Source of the DNA: Nitrospira sp. UBA6909
Lineage (GTDB): Bacteria; Nitrospirota; Nitrospiria; Nitrospirales; Nitrospiraceae
NCBI GenBank assembly: GCA_002451055.1
Contig: DKBD01000071.1
Coordinates: 1-7,853 of the forward strand
Length of the DNA: 7,853 bases
Reading direction: 5' to 3'
Part shown: positions 1 through 6,191 of the stretch, in pieces
How positions within the stretch are numbered: position 1 is the first letter of the stretch
Layout of the letters: every line of letters starts with the position of its first letter
The notes under the pieces: generated by a model
What the model saw: the letters and a program-made list of their open reading frames with translations, nothing else
What the model was told of the DNA's origin: nothing
Databases searched by the model: none
Position numbers and translations under genes: made by a program

Positions 1-75
1 AAGAGTGAGAGATGGTAGACCTACCGGTACGTCGGATGAGTCCCGACATCCGCCTAGGTATGTTTGAATGGAAAA

Positions 76-120
76 CCAGGGTCTTGCCTAGTTTGTCTCT
101 CAGTTCCAAGTCGGTAGGAT
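76..120 (+). promoter_or_regulatory. Candidate activator-type promoter of the TPR lipoprotein gene (site D)
   Basis: A 16-bp imperfect inverted repeat, CCAGG-N6-CCTAG (76-91), is followed 23 bp later by TAGGAT (115-120), a plausible -10 box. The same arrangement occurs upstream of 1843, 5064 and 5685. The stretch after the repeat contains CTCAG and AAGTC, which recur in the same order at 4916-4930. One arm deviates from CTAGG by a single base, so this is the weakest copy by dyad. Transcription would begin near 127, giving a leader of about 148 nt before the lipoprotein start. The remainder of 1-274 shows only short competing inverted repeats (for example 31-35 with 43-47) and no gene I can support. 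Confidence 0.4.
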
Positions 121-274
121 TCACAGATAAACACCTGGCGCCGTTCCACAGCTCTGGAACCTGTTCGGCGTACTGAAGTAGCCACTGCCGGTTGGCATGA
201 ACTCTGGTCCAGTGAGCAACGGCGAGGGAGATGGTATCGTTCCGTTCAGCAATAACAATAAAAGGGGGAGAATG

Positions 275-757
275 ATGAACGAGAAGAACTCGATGAGTAT
301 GGGTGCCGTGTGGGCGATCGGGGTCGGCCTGGTGGCGATGATAGGGCTGGCCGGGTGTGAGCAGCAGAAGCCTCCGATGGAGGCCAAACAGGAAGCGCCG
401 GCGCCCAAGGTTGAGGCCGCACCTGCTGAGGAGCCCATGTCGGAGATGCAGGCTGCTGCAACCACTGCCCCCCCTGCTGCTTTAATGGCTCCGGAAGGCT
501 CGGCCGGTCGAGCTCACAATGATGAGGGCGTGACTCATGCCAAGGAGGGCCACTGGGATGTTGCAGAAGGCCACTTCCGCAAGGCCCTTGAAGCGGACCC
601 CAAATTGGCTGAGGCTCACTTCAATCTCGGAGTGGCTCTGAGCAAGCTGGACAAGCATGAAGAAGCAACTGCCTCCTTCAAGAAGGCCGGCGAGTTGGCG
701 CCTGATAATACGAAGATTACCGGGTCTCCGATCTTCAAAGAGCACACAGCTGCTTGA
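275..757 (+). CDS. TPR-containing outer-envelope lipoprotein
   Basis: A 160-residue protein with a lipoprotein signal peptide: short charged N-terminus (NEKNS), hydrophobic stretch at about residues 10-26, and lipobox LAGC with the lipidated cysteine at residue 28. Residues 29-75 form a low-complexity Ala/Pro/Glu linker. Residues 79-111 and 113-146 are two tetratricopeptide repeats, with typical G/A positions and DP and APDN turns. TPR lipoproteins usually serve as protein-protein scaffolds tethered to a membrane; no specific partner can be read here. There are adjacent ATGs at 272 and 275. I chose 275 because AGGGGGAG (263-270) then sits 4 nt away rather than 1. An upstream in-frame start at 197 would precede the signal peptide with a long polar extension and is unlikely. 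A strong hairpin at 802-833 follows the stop. It is probably monocistronic and driven by the promoter at 76-120. The lipoprotein/TPR call is firm; the role is unknown. Confidence 0.85.
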   Translation: MNEKNSMSMGAVWAIGVGLVAMIGLAGCEQQKPPMEAKQEAPAPKVEAAPAEEPMSEMQAAATTAPPAALMAPEGSAGRAHNDEGVTHAKEGHWDVAEGHFRKALEADPKLAEAHFNLGVALSKLDKHEEATASFKKAGELAPDNTKITGSPIFKEHTAA

Positions 758-801
758 TCTGGAGCATATCGGGGCAGCGGGATAGAGGGTGACGCAGTGT
801 G

Positions 802-833
802 GAGGCCCCACGGCTGTCAAGCCGTGGGGCCTC
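802..833 (+). terminator. GC-rich hairpin, probable terminator without U-tract
   Basis: GAGGCCCCACGGC (802-814) pairs perfectly with GCCGTGGGGCCTC (821-833), giving a 13-bp stem and a 6-nt loop (TGTCAA). It lies 44 nt after the lipoprotein stop and before a convergent gene, the expected place for a terminator. No T-run follows (GTGACTG on the plus side), so it may act as a pause/processing or bidirectional element rather than a classic intrinsic terminator. A second small hairpin, GGCGA-TACG-TCGCC, follows at 844-857. Confidence 0.55.
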
Positions 834-901
834 GTGACTGTCAGGCGATACGTCGCCGCCGATGGCGCGGTTTTGGATGCATGACACTTGCCCAACATTC
901 T

Positions 902-933
902 TCCACAGGTTAACACCGGTGGTATCCTGTGGA
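902..933. repeat. 32-bp near-perfect dyad between convergent genes
   Basis: The left half TCCACAGGTTAACACC (902-917) and the right half (918-933) are reverse complements at 14 of 16 positions, with no spacer between them. The outer 8 bp (TCCACAGG/CCTGTGGA) and inner 4 bp around ACCGGT are perfect. It lies 145 nt past the lipoprotein stop and 83 nt past the stop of the minus-strand gene. Neither side has a T-tract, so a protein-binding or recombination site is as plausible as a terminator. Function unknown. Confidence 0.5.
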
Positions 934-1015
934 GGCAGGTCTAGGCGCCGGACGAACCAGTCGGGCCGATAATGGGGGATGGATGAAGCGGCTGTCGGCA
1001 GGATGATCCGCCGGT

Positions 1016-1486
1016 TCACGTTCTGGCTTGGGATACCGTCTCGATCATGCCGGAAGCAGCTCTGAGACTGGCACGGCTCGATAGGCTCGTGCAAGCCGGG
1101 CAGGTGCTGTCGATGCGAGTCAGCTGGTCCCAGCTGAATGCATATTTCGTCAGGTAGTGGCATGGCTCCACCCAATGAGCAACCCCCAAGTCCGGGTGAA
1201 TTTCGTCACACAGATATCCGCATTTCACGCAAGAGAGGATGGGGAGACGTTTGACGCGTACATAGTCCACCGCTCGGCACGAGGCAGGGAGGGACAGCTG
1301 GTAGCCGGGCCCATCTAGCCGGCGCAGCACGATTCGACCGTCACGGGACATGACATCGACCGCAGAAAACACTTCGCTCCACTTATGCTGTGGAAGCGCT
1401 TCAATTGCCTCATCAATGGTGCACGTCCCGGTGTGCTTCAAAACAGCTAGCACGGCTTCGTCAATGGCTTTCTTTGCCGGAATCAT
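1016..1486 (-). CDS. Winged-helix / zinc-ribbon-like hypothetical protein
   Basis: A 156-residue protein whose family I do not recognise by name. Residues about 5-65 look like a small winged-helix fold: helix AIDEAVLAVLKH, a second helix TIDEAIEAL, a third around SEVFSAVDVMSRDG, then a beta-wing IVLRRLDGPGYQLSL. Residues 86-132 are cysteine-rich, with C86-x2-C89-x3-C93 and later C129-x2-C132, spacing that fits a zinc ribbon closed by two CxxC knuckles. C109 and H97, H104 and H110 lie between them. A DNA-binding or metal/redox-sensing regulator is the reasonable guess, not shown. The ATG at 1486 is fixed by a perfect AGGAGGT on the minus strand (1497-1491) with 4 nt spacing. The gene is convergent with the lipoprotein gene and divergent from the kinase. 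A dyad at 1505-1533 just upstream suggests autoregulation or control by a dimeric protein. Confidence 0.75.
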   Translation of the reverse strand: MIPAKKAIDEAVLAVLKHTGTCTIDEAIEALPQHKWSEVFSAVDVMSRDGRIVLRRLDGPGYQLSLPASCRAVDYVRVKRLPILSCVKCGYLCDEIHPDLGVAHWVEPCHYLTKYAFSWDQLTRIDSTCPACTSLSSRASLRAASGMIETVSQART

Positions 1487-1504
1487 GACAACCTCCTGTC
1501 TGAA

Positions 1505-1533
1505 TAAGATCTAGTTGTCTCAACAAGATCTAA
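1505..1533 (-). promoter_or_regulatory. Candidate operator dyad built on two AGATCT boxes
   Basis: AGATCT-A-GTTG (1507-1517) and CAAC-A-AGATCT (1521-1531) form an inverted repeat around TCT, with 20 of 22 arm positions pairing. The only mispaired bases are the A/A opposite each other. A T/A pair at 1505/1533 extends it. It sits directly upstream of the ribosome-binding site of the minus-strand gene, so a bound protein or RNA hairpin could block expression. A third AGATCT, inside the palindrome GCAGATCTGC, is at 1629-1638. Confidence 0.45.
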
Positions 1534-1564
1534 CATACACTTCTCTTTTATTTTTCATATGTAA

Positions 1565-1570
1565 ATTATA
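1565..1570 (-). promoter_or_regulatory. Candidate -10 box for the minus-strand 1016-1486 gene
   Basis: The minus strand reads TATAAT, a consensus -10 hexamer, in the most AT-rich stretch of the window (about 1530-1590). No good -35 is present: TTCACC at 1595-1590 would need a 19-bp spacer. Transcription would start near 1558 and cross the AGATCT dyad before the ribosome-binding site. The rest of 1590-1720 holds only a tandem octamer (GGCCAAGA/GGCCAAGG, 1669-1684) and no gene. Confidence 0.35.
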
Positions 1571-1726
1571 AATCACTCTATGCTTATTGGGTGAAGCGGA
1601 GAACCAGGAGCCTTACCAGTCTTGAGAGGCAGATCTGCGACAGAAGCTGATTCACGAGCTCTTCAATAGGCCAAGAGGCCAAGGACGTATGCCCAATCCA
1701 GAGATCCAGTCGGCATATCTCCCCCC

Positions 1727-1769
1727 CTAGGAATTGTCCTAGTGCGTCGGCTGGGGATTTAGGTGTACA
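1727..1769 (+). promoter_or_regulatory. Candidate activator-type promoter of the histidine kinase (site A)
   Basis: CTAGG-AATTGT-CCTAG (1727-1742) is a 16-bp inverted repeat, and the perfect symmetry extends one base further inward (CTAGGA/TCCTAG). Exactly 21 bp downstream lies TGTACA (1764-1769), a possible -10 box. The dyad would be centred at about -41.5 with a start near 1776 and a leader of about 67 nt. There is no recognisable -35 box, consistent with an activator-dependent promoter. A lone CCTAGG occurs in the leader at 1797-1802. Confidence 0.55.
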
Positions 1770-1842
1770 CTACCCAACCTGACCTGCCCAGCACTACCTA
1801 GGCTGTCGCTCTGTTGCGGGAGCCCCGGAAGGGGTTGTGCGT

Positions 1843-4074
1843 GTGATCCAACCGGAAACTGAAACCAAGCGGATTGGCTGGATAGTTGCTGCAGTAGCAG
1901 CAGCGATCTTCGCCCTCGACCTGGTCACGCCTCTTGGCTATGCCCTGCCGATGCTGTACGTGCTTCCGATTCTCCTGACGAGGTTGGCGCCTGGTGGGCG
2001 GAGCACCGTTTTCATAATGGGCAGTGTTCTTGCGCTCACTGGGGTTGGGACTGCTTATTCTCCAGGGGAGTTTACTCCCGATGTCATGGCGAATCGCTTC
2101 GTGGCCACAGTGCTTTTGTTAGTCATCGGCTGGCTGGTGATCAATCGAAAGCAACTGGTGGAGCAACAAGCCATCGATCAAACCATATTGCGCGAGCGTG
2201 AGGAACGGTTCCGGCATATCTTTGAATATGCAGGAACAGGCATTGCTATTATCGACTTGAATGGCATATTTGTCCGGTGCAATCCGGCCTATTGCACGAT
2301 GATCGGGTATACGGAGGAAGAGCTCGGGCATTTGGCCTTTCCCTCATTGATCCATCCCGATGATCGAGATGAGAACATACGGGCGGTCGAGGCATTGCTG
2401 ATGAAGAACCAACCGTCGTTCGAAATCGAGAACCGGTACCTTCATAAAGCCGGCCATGCAGTATGGGTTCACAAATTTGTGTCTCTGCTATATGGCAATG
2501 ACGGAAAGCCCACACATCTCATTTCACTCGTGACTGATATCGCTGAACGCAAACGTGCCGAAGCGGAGCAGCAAGATTGGAATGCGTTGCTGGAGCGGCA
2601 CGTGAAAGGGCGGACGGCGGATCTGGTGGAAGCCAACGAGCGGTGGAATTGGGTCGTCCGTGCTACCAACGACGGGGTGTGGGATTGGGATCTCGTGCAT
2701 GACACGGTGTACTACTCGCCGCGTTGGAAAGAGATGCATGGATTTCAGGAGGGCGACCCGCTCGAAACCATGAAGGAGTGGACGGCCCGTCTACATCCGG
2801 CAGACCGGCCGCGCGTGCTGAAGAAACTCGAGGCCTATCTGGCCGGAACGGAGTCTGACTTTTGGGAGGAGTACCGCATCCAGCGGAAAGAGGGAACGTA
2901 TATCTGGGTGCTCGACCGAGGGGTGGCCTTGTGGGGCGAAGGGGGCCTGGCCGTCCGCATGGTGGGGGCGGAGACCGACATCACCTGGCGCAAGGAAGCC
3001 GAGCAGGCGTTGCAACGCAGCGCACACGAGTTCCATACGCTGGCCGACAATGTGCCTGCGCTCTTTGCCTATATTGACCGGGACCGGCGCTATCGGTTTA
3101 TCAACAAACGGTACGAAGAGCTCTTCGGTCGTTCCGATGAAGAGGTGATGGGGATGCCGGTACAGGATCTGCTTGGCTCGGACGGCTATGCACATGTCGA
3201 GCCCTATCTGGACAAGGCCCTCGGAGGAGAACCGGTGACATTCGAGTATGAACTGAAGGTATCCGGTGACGGGACGCGATACTTATCCGCGCAGTATGTG
3301 CCGGATCGGGATGAAAAGAGACAAGTTATTGGCCTCTTTGCCCTGCTGGCGGATATCACGGCGCTCAAGGCGTCGGAGGCGGCGCTACGCGAACGGGAAG
3401 CGCAACTGCATGCCCTCAGCGCGCGGTTGTTGCGGGTGCAGGAAGAAGAGCGGCGGCGGATTGCGCGAGATCTCCATGATGACGTGACGCAACGGTTGGC
3501 GGCGTTGACGCTTGAACTGCATGGGATGAGGCGCCATGTCGTCGAAGCGGGGTGCGACCCCTCGGTGGTCTCCCATGTGAAGGGGCTCGGCGCGTCCCTC
3601 GAGCAGCTGACGACGGATGTGCAGCAGATGGCGCATCAACTCCATCCGTCGATTCTGGACCATGTGGGCTTGGAGGCGGCGGTGCGTGAGCAGGCGGATG
3701 AGTTTGCCGCGCGCACCGGGGTGGCGGTCGAGATCCTGACGCGGGAGGTTCCGCATCCTCTCCCACTCGAGCATGCCACCTGTCTATACCGCGTCTTGCA
3801 AGAGAGTCTTCAGAACGTGCGGAAACATGCCCAGGCCTCGAATGTGCTGGTCCGGCTTCTGAGAACACACCGGGGGGTTGGGCTCTGCGTGCACGACGAC
3901 GGTCAGGGCTTTGAGCAGGGGCAAGCCGGTAGGAGTGCGAAAGGGCTCGGACTGACAAGTATGGCCGAGCGGGTGCGGCTGCTCAACGGCACGTTCCGGG
4001 TGCGGAGCAACCCAGGCGAGGGTGCGGAAATCCACGCCTGGGTACCGCTGGACGACGTGAGCCGCGAAACGTGA
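1843..4074 (+). CDS. Membrane-anchored three-PAS sensor histidine kinase (HisKA_3/NarX type)
   Basis: A 743-residue sensor kinase expected to autophosphorylate on histidine and pass phosphate to a NarL-type regulator, most likely the 4219-4878 product. About residues 10-100 contain four hydrophobic segments, followed by a short coiled-coil-like linker (QLVEQQAIDQTILREREERF). Three PAS domains follow at about 122-236, 267-383 and 393-508. The first two end in the usual TDIaERK / ETDITWRK form. The HisKA_3 box RRRIARDLHDDVTQ places the phosphoacceptor at H545 and includes the D-x3-Q phosphatase motif (D546 to Q550), so it may be bifunctional. The ATPase domain (about 645-738) has N658 in ESLQNVRKHA, DDGQGF (685-690) and KGLGL (700-704). 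No catalytic residue is missing. I start at the GTG at 1843 because AAGGGG (1829-1834) is 8 nt away; a GTG at 1837 is only 2 nt away. The PAS ligand cannot be read. Upstream is a CTAGG-dyad promoter. Confidence 0.93.
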   Translation: MIQPETETKRIGWIVAAVAAAIFALDLVTPLGYALPMLYVLPILLTRLAPGGRSTVFIMGSVLALTGVGTAYSPGEFTPDVMANRFVATVLLLVIGWLVINRKQLVEQQAIDQTILREREERFRHIFEYAGTGIAIIDLNGIFVRCNPAYCTMIGYTEEELGHLAFPSLIHPDDRDENIRAVEALLMKNQPSFEIENRYLHKAGHAVWVHKFVSLLYGNDGKPTHLISLVTDIAERKRAEAEQQDWNALLERHVKGRTADLVEANERWNWVVRATNDGVWDWDLVHDTVYYSPRWKEMHGFQEGDPLETMKEWTARLHPADRPRVLKKLEAYLAGTESDFWEEYRIQRKEGTYIWVLDRGVALWGEGGLAVRMVGAETDITWRKEAEQALQRSAHEFHTLADNVPALFAYIDRDRRYRFINKRYEELFGRSDEEVMGMPVQDLLGSDGYAHVEPYLDKALGGEPVTFEYELKVSGDGTRYLSAQYVPDRDEKRQVIGLFALLADITALKASEAALREREAQLHALSARLLRVQEEERRRIARDLHDDVTQRLAALTLELHGMRRHVVEAGCDPSVVSHVKGLGASLEQLTTDVQQMAHQLHPSILDHVGLEAAVREQADEFAARTGVAVEILTREVPHPLPLEHATCLYRVLQESLQNVRKHAQASNVLVRLLRTHRGVGLCVHDDGQGFEQGQAGRSAKGLGLTSMAERVRLLNGTFRVRSNPGEGAEIHAWVPLDDVSRET

Positions 4075-4218
4075 GTAGGGGATCACGGGAACCGCCACGT
4101 TCCTTAGTGCACGCTCTGCTTATACGCCACAGCCAGAAGAGACGTCGGTTGAGAAACGCACCTCTTGCATCGATCCCGCATGGGCGAGTAGGGTAGCGAA
4201 GCTGGAGGGAAACAGACG

Positions 4219-4878
4219 ATGACGAAGCCGCGAGTGCTCATGGCCGACGACCATTCCATCCTGCTGGCAGGCCTGCGCAGGCTGGTGGAGGATTCGTGCG
4301 AGGTCGTCGGGATGGTGGAAGACGGTCGCGCGCTTATTGAGGCAGCCAACAGAATCAAGCCCGATCTGATTCTGTTGGATATTTCCATGCCCCTGTTGAA
4401 CGGGTTGGACGCGGCGCGCGAGATCAAGAAGTCCTTGCCGGATTGCAAACTGCTCTTCCTCACGATGCACGCAAGTCCGACCTATGCCACCGAAGCATTG
4501 AAAGCGGGCGGCAACGGCTACCTCCTCAAACAGTCCGCGGCCTCCGAACTGCCGATGGCTATCGAGGCGGTGTGTCACGGACAGACATATTTGACTCCGG
4601 CCATCACCAGATCGGTGCTTGAAACCGCCCTTCAGTCCGACAAAGCTGAGATGAGACGGGCCGTGGGCGACTTGACCCTACGGCAGAGGGAGGTGTTGCA
4701 GCTGATCGGGGAGGGGAAGAGCACCAAGGACATTGCGACGCTGCTCAAGGTGTCCGTAAAAACCGTTGAGTTCCACAAGGGCCGCCTGATGGAACAACTT
4801 GATGTCCATTCGACCGCCGATTTGATCAAATTCGCCATCGCCGAAGGATTGGCCGCCACAGACACCGGCCTCACCTAG
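4219..4878 (+). CDS. NarL/FixJ-family response regulator (receiver + LuxR-type HTH)
   Basis: A 219-residue DNA-binding response regulator. The receiver (about 3-122) has all expected residues: acidic pair D10-D11, phosphoacceptor D54, T82 and K104. The C-terminal LuxR/GerE helix-turn-helix spans about 151-211 (DLTLRQREVLQLI, then DIATLLKVSVKTVEFHKGRL). Family members dimerise on phosphorylation and bind short inverted repeats with 7-2-7 spacing. The ATG at 4219 is preceded by GGAGGGA (4204-4210). It lies 144 nt downstream of the kinase on the same strand, and the two are probably a cognate pair of the NarX-NarL or DegS-DegU kind. The 144-nt gap contains no gene and no CTAGG dyad; a weak TTATAC near 4119 could be a -10 box but lacks support. 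It is the only protein in the window obviously suited to bind the four CTAGG dyads, so self-activation through the kinase promoter is plausible. Confidence 0.93.
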   Translation: MTKPRVLMADDHSILLAGLRRLVEDSCEVVGMVEDGRALIEAANRIKPDLILLDISMPLLNGLDAAREIKKSLPDCKLLFLTMHASPTYATEALKAGGNGYLLKQSAASELPMAIEAVCHGQTYLTPAITRSVLETALQSDKAEMRRAVGDLTLRQREVLQLIGEGKSTKDIATLLKVSVKTVEFHKGRLMEQLDVHSTADLIKFAIAEGLAATDTGLT

Positions 4879-4896
4879 TAATTCTTCTTCTTATCT

Positions 4897-4939
4897 CTAG
4901 GTGCCTCCCTAGTATTCTCAGGGCAAGTCATCGTATACA
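4897..4939 (+). promoter_or_regulatory. Candidate activator-type promoter of the small membrane protein (site B)
   Basis: CTAGG-TGCCTC-CCTAG (4897-4912) has perfect 5-bp arms. TATACA (4934-4939) begins 21 bp later, the same spacing as at the kinase promoter. The dyad centre would be at about -41.5 with a start near 4946. The leader of about 118 nt contains a 7-bp inverted repeat (ACGTGAC 4975-4981 with GTCACGT 5007-5013) that could form a stem. Confidence 0.55.
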
Positions 4940-5063
4940 GTGTCCAACTTATTGGATAGAGTTCTCATGTGCCCACGTGACTGTACCACCTGAGTGAATG
5001 GGCGGGGTCACGTTGAGGTTCGTATATGTCGGGTGGGATGTGAGCTAAGACAGGATGGGCATC

Positions 5064-5342
5064 ATGGCGAATTCGTTGATCGGAGAGAAGGCCAAGCGTG
5101 TGGGCTTGCTGTCGACGGTGGCGCCGGTCGTGATCGCCTTCGTTCTCGGCGGATTATTGTTGATGCTTTGGCCAGGGCTCCTGGCCTTATTGTTTGGTAT
5201 ACTGCTGGTGATCCAGTCCTGCACCGCCGAACAGGAAGTTGCGGTGTTGTCGGCGGTGGATGCCGGCCTCTGTTCGAATTGCCCTCCCTTGTCTTCGTGG
5301 ATCCGTTCATTTGACCTCTCGTCACTTCGGCAACGAGTATAA
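5064..5342 (+). CDS. Small two-helix membrane protein of unknown function
   Basis: A 92-residue protein I do not recognise. It has a short basic N-terminus (GEKAKR), then two hydrophobic segments at about residues 13-35 and 38-52 separated by a WPG turn, giving a hairpin in the inner membrane. A polar C-terminal tail of about 40 residues follows, with C53 at the membrane edge and C70-x2-C73. A metal or disulfide role for these cysteines is only a possibility. I chose the ATG at 5064 because AGGA (5052-5055) lies 8 nt upstream; an in-frame ATG at 5055 adds three residues but has poor ribosome-binding context. It sits between the two response regulators and has its own CTAGG-dyad promoter, which argues that it belongs to the same regulon. 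A longer overlapping frame on the minus strand lacks domain character and is rejected. Confidence 0.6.
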   Translation: MANSLIGEKAKRVGLLSTVAPVVIAFVLGGLLLMLWPGLLALLFGILLVIQSCTAEQEVAVLSAVDAGLCSNCPPLSSWIRSFDLSSLRQRV

Positions 5343-5553
5343 CCCGCAGTATTCATCACCGCTTTTCTTGCAGCTACCGATATGTTAGTCACGCGAGAGG
5401 GGCGAGAGTGGCAGGATACGTGAGAGTGCCAAGGAACGGACTTCCGTGTCAGGCAAGTCGTGCGCGTCAGTTTAGTCGCGAGGCCTGAGGCGGTTTCGCC
5501 ACGAAGCGTCATGCATCATGCAGAATCTGGGCTAGTATTTCTTGTCCTAGTAT
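5343..5553. other. Intergenic stretch before the receiver-only regulator promoter
   Basis: This is the upstream part of a gene-free stretch reaching 5684. I see no convincing gene, no T-tract terminator and no tRNA-like fold. Small items are a short GGCG-N4-CGCC hairpin near 5490-5503, a CATGCATCATGC repeat near 5511-5522, and extra CTAG copies (5532-5535 and 5547-5550) just before the promoter dyad at 5554. These extra copies might be half-sites for the same regulator. Confidence 0.3.
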
Positions 5554-5598
5554 CTAGGTTTTTCCCCAGTGTTCTCAAGGGGGCTCCTCCGGTATATG
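5554..5598 (+). promoter_or_regulatory. Candidate activator-type promoter of the receiver-only regulator (site C)
   Basis: CTAGG-TTTTTC-CCCAG (5554-5569) is a 16-bp inverted repeat with one mismatched base. TATATG (5593-5598) lies 23 bp downstream; read as GGTATA (5591-5596), the spacing is 21 bp. The bases after the dyad (GTTCTCA) match those after the dyad at 4897-4912 (ATTCTCA), so the similarity extends beyond the repeat. Transcription would start near 5605, about 80 nt before the GTG start at 5685. Confidence 0.5.
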
Positions 5599-5684
5599 TA
5601 CATCCAGTGATTGCAGTAGTCTGAGCCGAGTGAGTGCCGGAATGCGAGGAGAGGAACGCCTTCATAGTCGAACCGGGAGGACTC

Positions 5685-6113
5685 GTGAAGAAACCGCGAA
5701 TCCTGTTAGCCGACGATCATCCATCCATACTGGCGAATCTCTGCATACTGGCGGATACAGTGGGCGAGGTCGTCGGCGCGGTATCGGACGGACGGGCGGC
5801 GGTGAACGATTCGCTTCATCTCCAGCCGGATGTGGTGGTGCTGGATCTGGAGATTCCGGGGGTCGGAGGGATTGAAGCGGCACGGCTTCTTCGCCGGGAC
5901 TTACCGGATTGCAAGTTGATTATGTGCACCGTGCATACGGGCAGACAACATATCAAGGAAGCCTTCGCCGCTGGGGTGATGGGGTTCGTGCGCAAACAGT
6001 CAGCCTACGAAGATTTGATACCGGCTATCAGTGCGGCGCTGGTCGGCGAGCGGTTCATCAGTCCCTCCTTACGGAACAAGGGGTTGCCACCGATGCGGAA
6101 GGGGGGAGACTGA
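5685..6113 (+). CDS. Receiver-only response regulator, paralogue of the NarL-type regulator
   Basis: A 142-residue single-domain response regulator. D10-D11, D54, T82 and K104 are all present, so it should accept phosphate. It aligns with the 4219-4878 receiver without a gap over the first 107 residues, about 47 identities by hand count, including ADDH, LPDCKL and KQSA. It stops about 20 residues past the receiver, in the linker where the other protein continues into its LuxR helix-turn-helix; no HTH follows in any frame. Single-domain receivers usually act by protein contact or as phosphate sinks, as in CheY or Spo0F. The GTG at 5685 is chosen because GGGAGG (5675-5680) is 4 nt upstream and the product then begins like the paralogue (KKPRILLADDH versus TKPRVLMADDH). 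An in-frame GTG at 5634 would add an unmatched extension. It has its own CTAGG-dyad promoter, and a DHp-like gene follows 78 nt downstream. Confidence 0.87.
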   Translation: MKKPRILLADDHPSILANLCILADTVGEVVGAVSDGRAAVNDSLHLQPDVVVLDLEIPGVGGIEAARLLRRDLPDCKLIMCTVHTGRQHIKEAFAAGVMGFVRKQSAYEDLIPAISAALVGERFISPSLRNKGLPPMRKGGD

Positions 6114-6191
6114 CAACCTTTCCGGTGTCTGCGCCCGATGTCTTTCTCTGTATGAGCCGCGACCTGAATGTGACAATTGAGGAGGTGACGG

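Noticed and set aside
12..176. 54-codon plus-strand open frame near the left edge
   Set aside because: No good ribosome-binding site, no recognisable domain, and it overlaps the candidate promoter of the lipoprotein gene.
735..1175. 146-codon minus-strand frame between the lipoprotein and winged-helix genes
   Set aside because: It overlaps the well-supported 1016-1486 gene in another frame, contains the 802-833 hairpin and 902-933 dyad, and shows no domain character.
1669..1684. Tandem octamer GGCCAAGA/GGCCAAGG as a repeat element
   Set aside because: Only two short imperfect copies, compatible with chance.
3416..3958. 180-codon minus-strand frame inside the kinase
   Set aside because: It is an antisense shadow of the GC-rich DHp/ATPase coding region, with Arg/Pro/Ser/His-rich composition.
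4075..4218. Possible CTAGG-dyad promoter for the NarL-type regulator
   Set aside because: No CTAGG-N6-CCTAG is present; only a weak TTATAC near 4119, so cotranscription with the kinase is preferred.
4994..5314. 106-codon plus-strand frame overlapping the small membrane protein
   Set aside because: Gly/Arg/Cys-rich with no fold, and it ignores the better start and membrane pattern in the neighbouring frame.
5045..5512. 155-codon minus-strand frame over the small membrane protein
   Set aside because: Thr/Ser/Arg-rich with no domain; the plus-strand frame has a coherent membrane topology and a promoter.
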